Source of the DNA: Leptodontidium sp. MPI-SDFR-AT-0119
Lineage: Eukaryota > Ascomycota > Leotiomycetes > Helotiales > Leptodontidiaceae
NCBI GenBank assembly: GCA_020726505.1
Contig: JAHLEZ010000011.1
Location: 248,001-312,000 of the forward strand
Direction of reading: 5' to 3'
Length of the DNA stretch: 64,000 nucleotides
Shown one piece after another: positions 45,335-57,623 of this stretch; position 1 is the first letter of the stretch; the number at the start of each line of letters is the position of its first letter. Both the position numbers and the translations under genes were made by a program. Under the pieces are notes generated by a model. It was not told where the DNA came from and made no database searches. It saw nothing but the letters and a program-made list of their open reading frames with translations.

Positions 45335-46977
45335 TCAGTTCTGAAGATTGGTACCAGCACGGCTAGATTTGATGACAGTCTTGACGATATGCTCTGTCTT
45401 ATCCCAATCATCTTGGTCCAGTCGAATAAGGTCGATGTTGTAATGCTTGGCAATCTCGGCAAGCGCATTGAAACTCTTTCTATCAAAGACAAATGAGATA
45501 CTGACACCGACACGTCCAAATCGTCCTGTGCGACCGATACGGTGAAGATAGGTCTCGGGATCAGGAGAATCGTCCATGCGGCCCTTCATGGGGATATCGT
45601 AATTAATGACCATAGAGACGGAGGAGACATCGATACCTCGGGCGAGGACGTTTGTTGTAATGAGAACCTTTGCTTGGCCAGTGCGGAATTGTTGCAGGAT
45701 GCTGTCGCGATCATTGCCATCAAATGCACCGTGGATAGCAACGACTTTGTGTCCGTCGGTAGTTAAGCGTTCAGCAATTCTGCTTGCAGTCTCTCGTTTC
45801 TGCAGAAGAGTAAGCAATGTGATCAGAATTACATATAAAAGGAGTCTTACCTTAACGAAGATGATGGAGGATCCGATGGTCATCAAACCATATAGTTGGG
45901 CGAGGATGTCGTATTTGCCTTCGTCAGATGGACAATCCATGTACATTTGCTTGATGCCTCCGACTGTGAGCTCGTCGCGCTTCAATTTGATCTCGGCAGC
46001 ATTGGGGCTAAATTGCTGGGCATAGTTCATGACTTCGTCCGGGAAAGTGGCGGAGAAAAGGAGAATCTGGTCGATCTTGGGAATCATGCTACCACCTATC
46101 AGCAGGATCGCAGGGAATGATTCTTCAAACTTACGACTTAACACGAAGGCACTGGTCACCGAGACCTTGTTGATCCAGCATGTTATCTGCTTCGTCCAAG
46201 CAAAGAACTTTCATGTTGGAAACATCAAGCTGTCTGCGCTTGATGAGATCCATCGCAGTGCCAGGAGTGCCAACGATGACCATTGCGTTGACCTTGGTAT
46301 TTCGCTCTATGGCGCCAGGAACAGCAGCCTGGACTGTGAGACCTTCAACGAACTGGCCAATGGTCTTAACGACACCCTCAATTTGGCGTGCAAGTTCACG
46401 ACTTGGAGCAAGGCACAGAGCTTGTGGTTGTTGTGGACGGCTATAGTCCAATCTTGACAATATCGTAATGACAAAAGCAGCTGTTTTGCCGGTTCCAGAT
46501 TGTGATTGGGCGATCATGTTGTTACGACGCTCCTGACTGAGTAGGAGGGGTAAGGCTTTCTCCTGAATTTTGGAGGGCTTTCTGAAATTCATTGCATGGA
46601 GACCTTTGAGAACGGATGCTTCGCTGTATGATATTAGCTAATGAAGGAACCAATTCGATTCCAGTTACTCACATTCCTAGCTCTTCAAAAGAGGAAACGG
46701 AAAACAAGGGGCTGTTAACATCACCTTGGAGATCGCTCAGCTTCACCTCAACTTCATACTGGGCGTCGTGAAGACCGGATCCCCCAAGAGGTTCGACTGT
46801 GCCGTCTCCTTGCGCATCACCTAGCGAAGACTCTGACTCCTTTTGTTCAACCACTGGAGATGCAACCTCGTCTGCCCAAGAGCTTTTGCCTGGAGTGAAG
46901 GAGGAGGATCCAGCGTCGAGGGGTTTTGTACCCATGCGATCCGCAAGGGAAGCAGCTGGTTTGGGAGTCTCGGCCAT
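45335..46977 (-). CDS. DBP5: DEAD-box ATP-dependent RNA helicase Dbp5 (mRNA export)
   Basis: Removes export factors from mRNA at the cytoplasmic face of the nuclear pore, activated by Gle1 and inositol hexakisphosphate, and also acts in translation termination. Four exons (46673-46977, 46135-46623, 45851-46088, 45335-45799) give 498 aa. The acidic N-terminal extension is typical of Dbp5. Helicase motifs appear in order: Q motif ([13 protein letters not shown]), [50 protein letters not shown] and [10 protein letters not shown]. The insert [18 protein letters not shown] and the spacing distinguish Dbp5 from eIF4A. It shares a 611-bp divergent promoter region with BZZ1. Confidence 0.95.
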
Positions 46978-47588
46978 TATAGATGTTTGTTCGAGTTTTG
47001 ATGGGGACGTGGAGAGACTTTCGAGAGTTGAAGTATCTTCTGTTGTGGAATGCGACGTCCGCTTGCAGGAGTATTTGTAGGCTGTCCGTTGCGATGAGGA
47101 AGTGGCGGCGCGAGTAGTATTCACAAGAAGTATATTGGCAGAATATGGTGTGAGATTGTGGTGAATTGAGTGTTATCGAGTTGTGGTGAAGTGAAGACGT
47201 GGTTGCTAGAGAGGGCGCCGCGCCCAAGTGTTGGTTGGTGGTGGGGTGAGTTGATGAAGTTGAAATCGAAGCTTGACCAAGCTCCAGATATTTTGGCAAG
47301 ATGGCGGGGTGATCTTGTTTAGGCTTAGCACGCTTTGATACCTTAGTCATCAAAATATCGGCTCTCGGACCGGGGCAGGGAACTTCGAGAGTCTTCGCAT
47401 TCAGGCTTCATGCGGGAGTAGTAGTGGGGTGGGCTTGCTGCGCCATCAACAAACGAACACTCGAACACTCTAAACCACCAGCCCTGCCCTACCCTTCGCT
47501 CTTTGTCTTTCTCTACACTATGCGACTTCACTGTCTCGCTCAAATTCCATGATTCTATCTTCTTTGCCTATTCGTTCCGGTGGTAAAC

Positions 47589-49939
47589 ATGGCAGATGTT
47601 GACATTGCTCCCAACTTTGGGCAGGAATTGAAGGTACGCGGCTTCCAAGACTTGCTCGTGATGATCTGGCAAGACTGATAGGATGCCTTTCAGGATGCCT
47701 TCAAGCCCGTAAATGCCTGGGTTTCCGGCGGAATAACATGGCTCGACGACATTCAACAGTTTTACAGGGAGAGAAGTGCAATTGAGAAGGAGTACAGTGC
47801 CAAACTCAACGCTCTGGCAAAGAAGTACTATGAGAAGAAGTCCAAGAAGTCCAGTAGTTTGAGTGTTGGAGATACGCCTGTAATGACGCCTGGGTCGTTG
47901 GAGAGGTGCGCCGATATCCTCACTTCTGCGAGTTACAATTGCTTACATGGCCTGATCTCAGCGCATCCCTCACGACTTGGACCACACAACTTACAACCGT
48001 CGAATCTCGAGCCGCCGAACACGACCGATTTGGAAACGAGCTTATAAACAACCTTGCGGACCCACTGAGAGTATTAGGCACTCGCTATGAAGAGCTGCGG
48101 AAGCGCCATTCGGACTATGCGGACAAACTGGAGAAGGAGAGAGATTCCACATACGGAGATCTACGGAAAATGAAGGGCAAATACGATGCGGCATGTCAAG
48201 AGGTTGAGAACAAACGGAAGAAATCTGAGTCGGCTTTTGACTATTCGAAATCGAAAGCCCAGAATGCATACCAGCAGCAGATTCTTGACATGCACAATGT
48301 CAAGAACAGCTATTTGATCGCAATCAATGTCACAAACAAGCAGAAGGAGAAATACTACCACGAATACATACCGGATCTCTTGGACAGCATGCAGGACCTT
48401 TCTGAATCGAGGACAACAAAGCTCAATGGAATTTGGGCACTTGCTGCGCAACTTGAAAATGGCATGCTGAAACGAAGTACCGACTTCGTTACTCATCTCT
48501 CACAGGAGATACCACGCAATCAACCTCCCTTAGATTCCATGATGTTTGCTAGACATAATGCCGGGCCATGGCAAGATCCTCCGGACAAAGCTTTTGAGCC
48601 AAGTCCAGTTTGGCACGATGACGATGCCATGGTAGTAGACGATACAGCAAAGGTGTTCCTTCGAAATGTGTTGGGAAAGTCCAAGTCTCAGTTGGGTGAT
48701 CTTAGACGAGAGGTTGACAAGAAACGGAGAGAAGTTGAAGGCGTGAGGAAAGTAAAGCAGCTGATCAGAGAAGGCAAAGACAAGAGAGATGAAGTAGAAA
48801 TTGTGAGAGCATTGTTCGCCATGCAGGAGGACCTTCATCAAGTCGATCATAAAAGACTTACTGCCGAAGTCGAAACGGTGACTATCACCCTGGCTGTTGG
48901 AGATGTAACTGTTGGGGCAAAAAGTCACAATTTCAAGTCCCAGACTTTCAAGATACCCACGAATTGCGATCTCTGTGGAGAGCGTATCTGGGGTTTGTCA
49001 GCAAAGGGCTTCGACTGCAGGGACTGTGGGTATACATGTCACAGCAAATGTGAAATGAAGGTCCCAGCGGAATGTCCAGGGGAACAAACAAAAGATGAAA
49101 GGAAGAAGTTGAAGGCCGAGCGTCAAGAGCAAGCCAACTCACTCAAGAGCCCAACTGGAGCCGCTAAGGATGGCGTCTCCGAACTGCCCACAATGAGCCG
49201 TTCCAACACTATGAACTCGTTGAGCTCCGGATATGCTGCGAGCGCAAATCGATCGGTTTCTGGAAGTGGACCAAGATCTCCAGCGGAAGAAACACCGCCT
49301 GATAGGCCTCATAGTCTCAGTGTCAGTGGGCCAACTACTTTGAGGAAGAACAGGGTGGTGGCACCGCCTCCAGCTGCATACATCAGCGAGCTGCCAGGAA
49401 GTGCGCCTCATACCAATGGTTCAAATCCAACTTCTTCAAACGAGCAAAGAGGCAAGATGCTCTACGGCTACGATGCGAACGGCGACGGCGAAGTCACTGT
49501 TTCCGAGGGGAAAGAGGTCACTATTTTAGAGCCAGATGGTACGTTTCATCTATTCCATCTTTTGACATCACTAACACAATCAGACGGAGGATGGATCAAA
49601 GTCAAAGCAGGCTTCAAAGAAGGTCTCGTCCCAACGGCCTATGTCGAGATCCTCGCGCCAACACTAAGACCTTCATCCATCTACTCTAACTCGGGCTCTT
49701 CCATCTCAGGCAGCGTAACCAAAAAGCAAGGGCCAGCCGTGGCTCCCAAACGCGGAGCAAAGAAACTCAAATACGTCGAAGCACTCTATGAGTACACAGC
49801 TGGAAGCGACGCCGAGCACAGCATGGCCGAAGGCGAAAGATTCGTGCTCATCAAAGAAGACCCTGGTGATGGCTGGGCAGAGGTTGAGAAAGGAGGAGTG
49901 GTGAAGAGCGTACCTGCGAATTATGTGCAATCTGTATAG
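47589..49939 (+). CDS. BZZ1: F-BAR / C1 / double-SH3 protein Bzz1 (actin and endocytosis)
   Basis: Membrane-bending adaptor that activates Arp2/3 actin assembly with Las17/WASP at endocytic sites. Four exons (47589-47633, 47694-47905, 47962-49538, 49584-49939) give 729 aa. Residues 5-280 are the FCH/F-BAR helix bundle (starting FGQELKDAFKPVNAWVSGG, then IDDLAD-like NNLADPLRVL). Coiled coil lies around 320-390. A C1 zinc finger at about 409-458 has the full set (HNFK, CDLC, CRDC, CHSKC, C). Two SH3 domains follow: the first near 583-650 (KMLYGYDANGDGEVTV) is split by the last intron, and the second near 674-729 (YVEALYEYTAGSDAEHSM, ending VPANYVQSV). Domain order and length match fungal Bzz1. 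Confidence 0.94.
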
Positions 49940-50413
49940 GCGGAAGAAAGTTTCAATTGAGGATACGAAATCAAGGAGGGAAGCTTGGATCCATGTTGCA
50001 TGGCAGGCAAAGGCGTTTTTGGGCCAGGTTAATGCATTTAGGGTCGTGAAGACTTTTTTTGAAAGCATTGCAGCATGCTCATGGGGAGTTTTTTGCCAGC
50101 TTGAAATGTCAAAGTAGCTGACTTCTGCGTGGCGAGGGGAGATAAGAATGAAATGCGATGTTCAAACCATGATTGTGCAGTCATTTCAGGAACAACTAAA
50201 CGTCCACTTCTTATCTTTCACTCTCGTCCAGTTGCAACCGACATTACCACAAGAACCCGAAAAGCTTTCTACAAATCGGTATAAGGAGGCAAACAGAGCA
50301 CATGATGCATTACGGTACAATTCCGTCACTGCTTTTAAATTGCTCTAGATAAGATTTGAACTTACAAGCTGAACATCGTCAGAGTTTCGCTCTTATATTA
50401 GGCCAAATACATG

Positions 50414-50722
50414 CTATTTATATAATATGACGGGGTTGTAGGGTTGTGGATTTGAGGTCGGCTCGCCACCTTTCAATTCGACTCGAAACAAGAACAGCAA
50501 AAGATCCCTCGAACTTCGAAACGGGCTGGCACTGTCAACTTGGAATCCCCTTACCGAGAATTGCCACATAATTGCATTAGCAAAAGATTCATAGCGTATG
50601 AGTGAGATGTCCATTATGTGTGGGAGTCCTTCCGCGAGGATCGAGATGGTGAAGTGCTGATGCTCCGGAGATTTACTTACTTCACCACCTAGTCGGTGTT
50701 GATTATCTTGCCATAATTTCAT
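50414..50722 (-). CDS. Possible small gene
   Basis: 102-aa frame with ATG at 50722 in an AAAATG context. It starts MKLWQDNQHRLGGE and contains TISILAEGLPHIMDISLIRY, which looks coding. A GTAAGT and a GTAAGG occur within it, so the true gene may be spliced. No family recognised. It sits just downstream of, and on the same strand as, the gene at 50865-51436. Confidence 0.25.
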   Translation of the reverse strand: MKLWQDNQHRLGGEVSKSPEHQHFTISILAEGLPHIMDISLIRYESFANAIMWQFSVRGFQVDSASPFRSSRDLLLFLFRVELKGGEPTSNPQPYNPVILYK

Positions 50723-50864
50723 TTTGCATATTCAGTTCTCCAAAACACAGTCAGTCTGACGAAATTCCTAACTCCTTCCACGCCTCCAACCATCGAGAGT
50801 TATGCTCGATGGCTCTTTCTCACTTCTGCAGTCCAAAGCCGGACTTCTCATCAGTGGTGATGTT

Positions 50865-51436
50865 TCAGTTCCATGCCGCGAGAGCTGTCCATACATGACT
50901 CCTCGCATTTGTTTTGCGGATTTCGATCTCATGGCGTTTTCTGATGGCTTTTAGCTGTTTTTCTAGCTCCTCTTGTGGGTGACCTGACGTGGAAGCTGCA
51001 GGTGAGGCGGGGAAGCCGAATTTCTCCAGCCTTGCCCACTCCTCCTCTGATTTAAGTTCTGCTTGGCCTCTGTCTCCTTACTTCTTGAGTTTGTTTGCCT
51101 TTACCGGTCATGCTTTGATGCTGTACTCAACGACATTAATTATTCCACGCGTTCATCTGTTCCTACTCCCACTCGGCTTCACGCAGCCCAATTTCCTCCA
51201 TGTTGTGGCACACCCTGTCACCACACTGCAGGCCGTCAGCTGAAGCCATACACTGCATATAGCCCCCAGAAACTGCAATGCAGTCATACCACACAATCAA
51301 TCTCACCAATCGAACCTGTTACACGTCTATACGACGCCGGAGGTCCCCAAGCGGCCAGGTAATTGGTGTGTAGGTTCTGGTTTCTATTCGTCAATGGCCG
51401 ACTCTTGAGCGGGACAGTTGCTCGGGGTGTGCCCAT
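50865..51436 (-). CDS. Small two-exon protein of unknown function
   Basis: Hand-built and not visible as a long ORF. Exon 1 (51307-51436, ATG at 51436) reads MGTPRATVPLKSRPLTNRNQ, then HTNYLAAWGPPASYRRVTGS, and ends at a GTGAGA donor. The last exon (about 51071 down to 50865) reads GQAELKSEEEWARLEKFGF, then HPQEELEKQLKAIRKRHEIE and ARSHVWTALAAWN-stop, a helical charged segment. The acceptor that keeps phase is AGAG/GCCAAG, giving about 110 aa. The intron would be about 235 bases, long for this genome, so a middle exon may be missed. Codon-like composition in both parts supports a real gene. It shares a 165-bp divergent promoter with the CorA-like gene. Confidence 0.5.
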
Positions 51437-51601
51437 TCAGTCAAATGAGCCGCACTTCTCTCTTATTTGGCGTTGATAAGAAGCTCATTGGAGTGGATTG
51501 GGAAGAGCGACTTGATGGGGCTGAAGGACCAAATGCCGATAAATGAGCTGTGCTCCGAGTCTTCTTCTCTGAAATTGGATTCAGTCACAACATCACAGAG
51601 T

Positions 51602-54600
51602 ATGGCATCCAGCAATCCGGAGATAAATGTCACTCCAGCCGAAGGCTACAAGGGAGAAGATTTCGTACCGGATGAGATCCCTGAGCAGCTCCAGGACGAA
51701 TGCTTGGTCAATTTCTTCCGATGTCGTTACGCCGATCGTCCTGCGCTAGAGGCCGGCTACGAAAAGCCTCAACGAGGGAGAATCCGACGAGAGATCACGA
51801 GAATTGACAAGCTCAGGGAAGGCTTTGAGGAAACGGATCGAAACAAGCCAGATATCGAGCTATTCGAGTACCGAAAAGCGATGGTGTGTACACCGTTGAC
51901 GTTCCTCATCTCTACCATCTCAAGATTTACGACTCTGCCTATTCTCATATATCTTTGACTGTCACCAAATGGGGGCTAACTTTCATGAAGTGGAGGAGGC
52001 ATGCTATCGACACATGTAAAGATAATTTCAACCAAATTGAAGCTAGAGTAACCAAGTTGATTGCGTCGAAAAAGTTCAAGACGAAAGAAGATAGCGACCG
52101 ACGTATTGATCTGGAGAAGAAGATCCTCACGGCTGTTTCGGGGTGGCCAAAACCAGCCGACCTCGAGTTACCAAAGATCTTGAAAGATGCTAAGAAAGCA
52201 GAGGAGGAAGCCGCAGCACTAGCCAAGGACCCTTTAACGTACCTCGTTGAGAAGGTAGCCAAGCGATTCGAGCCGAAGAAAGAGAAGCCCAAGCGACCTT
52301 CGTCGGAACCTCGCGAAACAATTGACACGAGTCGCAAATTTGAGCACCCTAAGGATAGCTACGGGATTAGTGTTCACAAGATAACATTGAAACAATCGGA
52401 TACATCATGTCCTTCGTCGTACATGAGCTATAGCACGGATAGGTACCCCTTGTCTGAAATTCTCCTGGCGAGTGATACGAACCCCTTGACTGAGAAGTGC
52501 AAGCCAAACACAATTCGGTACTTTCATTTTCCAGCAAACAACATGCACTGGATTGAGGTAAGACATCTCTTCTTGGAACAGAACTCTAGGATCATCGTTG
52601 ACCGACCACTAGGAAGCCATCGCCAGATATAATGGCGAGAATACTCCAGGAGAGTTCAACTACCGGAAGCATGACAAGTACTGCGAGAAGTCGTCTAACT
52701 TGCTTTGTCGTCAGTTTTGGACATCTTTGCAGCATGGCGGTATATACGTAAGTTTCCATTACCGCAAGAGATCATTGTTCCTTGTTGGACGTGGAAGGCC
52801 ATCGAGACTATTGGGATTCAGCTGAATATTTTGGCTCGGGTCCCCCACTCCCACCCGTGACTGACTCTGTGCCTTTTCGCCGCAGGACCCAATTCATGCT
52901 CGTCATATGAGATCACATTGCTCTCTTATTACTCCAGGTATGCTGTTACACAGTCCACCGAGACATGTCTCTGATGCCTGCAGACACGGCTTGCAGTTCC
53001 GAGTCCATCACTGGAAGCAAGAACTTTGTTATTTTCGTACGTATATGATGACCACGAACCCAAAAAATACTAGACTTCTAAAAGCTTCTAGATGCCTTAT
53101 TTACACTGGGAGACTCATCGAAGACGGAAGAAGATGACCGACATCATGAAAGAGATAACCGAAGAATACCATCGCGATCGGCCACATGTTACCGAGAGTC
53201 TACGAGAAGAACTCGCAAAGTCTGCTGAGGAACTCTATCTCAAACACGCCCGGCAACTGACCGACTTCCTCTCGCTAGAAGAAGCGGCACAGAAAAAAGT
53301 GAAGCCTAAAATGTCCAAGGAGCCGAATAAAAGAGGGGAGCTAGGAGAATACTTGTTGCAGATCGCCAAGATATACGATGCACTTGATATCGAACCTGAT
53401 GTCAGGATATTACGAGACCATCTGCATAAAGATCCACCTTTACACGCAAGAAGAACGCTAGATCAGTCGTACTACTGGAAACTCCAGAATACAGATGGAA
53501 GGGACGAAGACCAAGTCGTTTACCGGGAAACCAAGCGAGGGAAGAATATATTGAGGACTTCACGTGTCATCATGGTTGATCAATTGTGGCTGTACATTCT
53601 TGACGATAGTAAGTTACACATGATCTTGACTACAAGTAATTCTAACTAGGCAGATACTATCATATCCAGCTTTCCAAGACGATGGGGTCGAAACAAGCCC
53701 GACTGGTCAGGTGTCCACAAAGGTATCCGTGCCCGCCTTGATCACCTGCGGGAAGGGGAGATTCAGTCAGTCTACGATATGGCTCTATTGATCATGAATC
53801 AATGTTCAACCGTGTTCTTCGACCGAACAAAGCCAGTGGACGAGCGGCCCGAAATCCTCGATATTTTCTCCAACGCCTTGAGTCACGTTGTAAGTGTCGC
53901 CCAGCCTTGTACCAAAGCTAGCAGCTAAGTCCGCAATCCATAGTCTGGAATGAAATGTATCTCGTTCGAGTCATTTTGGCGACAACTTCATAAGCTGAGC
54001 TCAAGCGACCATCAGCAAGCCGACTTTGAAGCCACGGCCCGCAAATACCTCAACATCAATCCCGAAGGCGAATTGTTACGCGAGACACACGACATTATCG
54101 AAGAGTTACGCATGATGTCCCACATCTTCAATGAACAGCTCCACGTCGTCGATCAGTTTACAAACCACCTCAAGAATCTGAGAGAAAAAGAGGAGAAGAA
54201 GAAGACGGCGGAAGTGAAGATGTTGGATGTTATGGTTGAGGTGCAGAAACTGTTGGAGAAAAGATTTAAAAAGGAGGAGGATGATAAGGTTTATGTGACT
54301 GATCCACATAGAACCTCCGTTTTGACTGATAACATGGATGGGAATGGAGTGGCTGAGAGTCTTGTGATTGATGAAGCTGCCCAGCATGAGCAGGTCACTT
54401 CGAATGGGACACCAGCAACTGCACCATCCCTCGACCCGGCTATTCAAAACAGTGGAGCAGTTGCAAACCAGCCACAAACGTCAGATAGAGCCACAGTAGC
54501 AAAAGAAACAGCTGATTCGGGTTCCCGAACTACGATTTCCATTCCAGAAAGTACGATCCAGCTCGCGCAGGATGTTGGCCATGAGATCTCGAGTCGCCTC

Positions 54601-55611
54601 GCAGAGCTACAGAAATTAGAGCACAGTACTGTTTATGTCTCAGACCAAGTAGGCTTTTCTGCTTAACTCTGAAACCGTCTAGTTGAATACTAATTCGAAG
54701 CAGCTCAAAGATCTCCTCAGCCTCAAGCAACAACAAGCGAGTATCATCGAAGCCAAATACGCGCTGAAACGCGCAGATGAAAGTGTTACCCAGGGAAGAT
54801 CCATCATGTTGTTTACAATTGTCACGATTATTTTCCTGCCATTATCGTTTATGAGCTCGGTGTTTGGGATGAACACGAAGGATCTTGCAGATGCGAACGG
54901 GAATCCGACTATGAGTTTGAAGCATATTTTCAAACTACTCTGTGAGCTCATCTCTCCTTCTCTGCTCATTCTTAGCCTTAATCTCGCCACTCTCCAGTCT
55001 CCAGCTTACATTGATTGCTAACTCATGCATCTCAAGTCCCCGTATCGGTAGGCGTAATCATCATCTCCTTTACTCTCGCCTTCGGTACATTCTTCCGAAG
55101 CTTTCTCTACTTCGTCGGATCCGTCTCCTGGGCCTTCATCTACGAATACTCCTATGCTCGACACCTCTGGCTCACCTGTCTCCGCATTGCTAACAAACTT
55201 GGCAAGCGGACGGAGAGGCCGAAGGGTCACAAGAGTGATGGTTTCTACGGGTTGAAAAACGAGGCTGTGAGGTGGATATACGGGAGGAAAGATAGAGCGA
55301 AGTTGAAGGAGGAATGGGACAAAGCAAAAGAGTTAGATAGACAGAGGCGAGCGAGTGAAGCGAATGGTGGCGTTCCTGGGAGAACGGGATCGAGGGCTGG
55401 GATGGGTACGGGTCAGTCGAATGGTGACGCAAGTGTACATGGAGCGGTTATTGAGGGAAGAGGTCTATCAACGGCGGGTAGCTCAACGGGACTGCCTCCT
55501 GGAAGTGCTGGTGAGAGCGGTAATGGTAGTATAAATGGGAAGAGAAGGGTTTTCGGGACAGGCGTGCTCAGAAACAGTGGTGGGGATCTAAGTACGCAGA
55601 GTCCTGTCTGA
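51602..55611 (+). CDS. CorA-like transporter with long N-terminal domain
   Basis: Ten exons (51602-51883, 51991-52557, 52613-52747, 52886-52937, 52984-53036, 53092-53608, 53654-53889, 53944-54648, 54704-54941, 55037-55611) give 1119 aa with every junction in phase. The C-terminal part has the CorA-like Mg2+ channel layout: a long helix (SLKQQQASIIEAKYALKRAD), the first span SIMLFTIVTIIFLPLSF, the signature GMN in SSVFGMNTKD, and a second span SVGVIIISFTLAFGTFF. A third hydrophobic stretch (FLYFVGSVSWAFIYEY) follows. The large N-terminal cytosolic region (residues 1-800) contains MPYLHWETH and LRTSRVIMVDQLWLYILDD, blocks typical of the big fungal CorA-like family that is often tied to ankyrin proteins. 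Substrate and transport are unproven for these members. An upstream in-frame ATG at 51515 is possible. Confidence 0.88.
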
Positions 55612-55697
55612 AGTCGAGAATATTTCCCAGGGCTTTCCCCCAATATAACCCATCTTCTTGTCATTCTGTTCTTCTTTCCTGTTCCCTCTGTTTCGCT

Positions 55698-56959
55698 TCA
55701 GAAAATCCGTATTTCCAGGCTCAAGGAATGACAGTTCCGTCCCCAACATGCGAGGGTACCACCAGGCAACTGTCCACTATCCACGCCAGAAGCCCAGCCA
55801 GGAGTACCATACACGAATAAGTACCCAGATATCCCACACACGACCAGAAAAACACCCATCACAATAGCAGCCAGCACTAGCCCCTTCGGCCTCTCCGCTT
55901 CCGCACCAGCACCCTCTCCACCCAGCGTTCTCCCCGGCCCAAACCTCTTCCACGACAAATCCAACCCCCAAGCCGCCTTCCCCGTCGCTCCCGTAACAAC
56001 CGTCCCATACGGTCTACTAACCACATCCTGCGTCCCAAACACCTTCATCAGCCACGTGGGTGTAGGCAGAAAATTCCTCTCGATCCCTGAACTGGGGTAT
56101 AAGCCCGTGAGCAGATCGTAGAGATGAGCTGCTGCGAGACCGGTGCCTTGGATTAGAGCTGCTTGTGGACCGGCGAGGATGAGTGTTAAGAGCAGGAAGG
56201 CGTAGGGTAGGTATTGGCAGGGCATGGTGAGGATGAAGAGGGTTATGGGTTGGTCCCAGGTATCCCGGACGGAGGTGGTTATGAATGATAATACAAGGGG
56301 GGAGGCTAGGGCTTGGCCGGATGTGATGAATAGATTCAGGATCTGGGGTTTTTGTTAGATTAGTTGTACATTTCGTTGTGGGAGGTTTGGCCACAAAGAA
56401 GGGAGGGTAAGGACGTTTCACGTGATCATGCTTTTGAAGCCTGAAATTTAGGATTCTCATATGAGAGAGAGATGAGGTGAAGAGTGTACAGGACGTATAA
56501 AATTTCTTTTAGGAAATAGGCTTACCAAGATAATTCCACAGCTGAAACATAAATAAGTCACAAAATCCGCCCTCTGCGAAAATCTTGGTGATGCAATCTC
56601 AAGCTTAGCGCCGTACACATACACTGTACCATATCAGTTCCAACTCGTGCCAAAGACTCTTCAATACGGCAGGGAACTCACAGAAATACACATCGAGGAT
56701 AAGGGCGAGACCTGGTCCCGTGATAAGGAGGGATGTGAAGAGTCTCCATATTTCAGGGGGTAGCTGGATGAGAGCGGGGAGGGAAAGGTGGAAGGGCTCG
56801 TAGTCTAGGATACCGGTGTAGATGAGAAGGGAGAAGATGAATGACATGGCGGCTAGGTTTCTAGGTTTGTGTCAGTTGGGAGACATGAGGTTGAGGGGAG
56901 AGGAGTTGGAGGTACCGGGAGATTGGTGGGGAGTGGAGGAATGCTTCGAGGAGCCACAT
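55698..56959 (-). CDS. Derlin (Der1-like) ER membrane protein
   Basis: Component of ER-associated degradation; Derlins form part of the retrotranslocation channel with the Hrd1 ligase. Four exons (56916-56959, 56682-56860, 56526-56623, 55698-56342) give 321 aa. It starts MWLLEAFLHSPPISRNLAA, continues with PPEIWRLFTSLLITGPGLAL (the conserved W-R region of the rhomboid-like fold) and LYVYGAKLEIASPRF, and has four to six hydrophobic segments. The rhomboid catalytic Ser and His are not present, as expected of Derlins. The C-terminal extension (about 80 residues, with one more hydrophobic stretch at LVLAAIVMGVFLVVCGIS) is longer than in yeast Der1. Its stop lies 86 bases from the CorA-like stop, in convergent orientation. 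Confidence 0.9.
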
Positions 56960-57623
56960 TGTCAGGTTGGTAATGATTCGTGAGTTTAATGAAGAGATTA
57001 AGAGTCAATAATCGGTGGAATGCTCTCAATTGAAAGTGCTGTTGAGGTTATACTCAAAGCCGGATGGAGATTACCTCGTGCTGATGGGAAGATTTGTTGG
57101 TTGTTGTTGGAAATAGGTAGCAGGCATCCGGAAACGGCTAGCGTCGAACAGGGATTCATTCCCTCTAATGATTTTACCATCCTTCCCACAACTTTATAAC
57201 ATAAACTGTGAAGTAAAACTAGCCATCAGATAAATGAAATGCTGACAAGTCTTCGGAGTTGCTCTTACAAACAGAAATGTAAACACAAGGCTCGGGTAGA
57301 AAAAGATTTATCAAGGCGGCCGCTCCCAGTGTACCAGGGTAGCCAAACCCTTGTTGAAGTATCACTGCATGGGTAAATGGTCTGCATCACGATTGAGCCT
57401 GATTGAGAGCAGTCTAAACCGGGCGGTCGCAGTGAGGCGAAACCCACGGTTATCGAGGGTATGCAGTACCGCGAGAGTACTTAGCCTGAATGTATACAGT
57501 AGGTGAGATGACATCTTGTTCACTCCCTCCCCCACTTCTTTCTTCCCTCTAAACCGACCCAATTCTCGAATAGGCCTATTTTTTCTGCTCGCCTGAAAGT
57601 GGTTATTATAGATTTTGTTATTA

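Noticed and set aside
45023..46446. Several plus-strand frames across DBP5
   Set aside because: Shadows of the DBP5 coding strand; the helicase motifs are all on minus.
50340..50400. tRNA-like GATTTGAACTTAC motif
   Set aside because: No matching arms or anticodon stem could be built on either strand.
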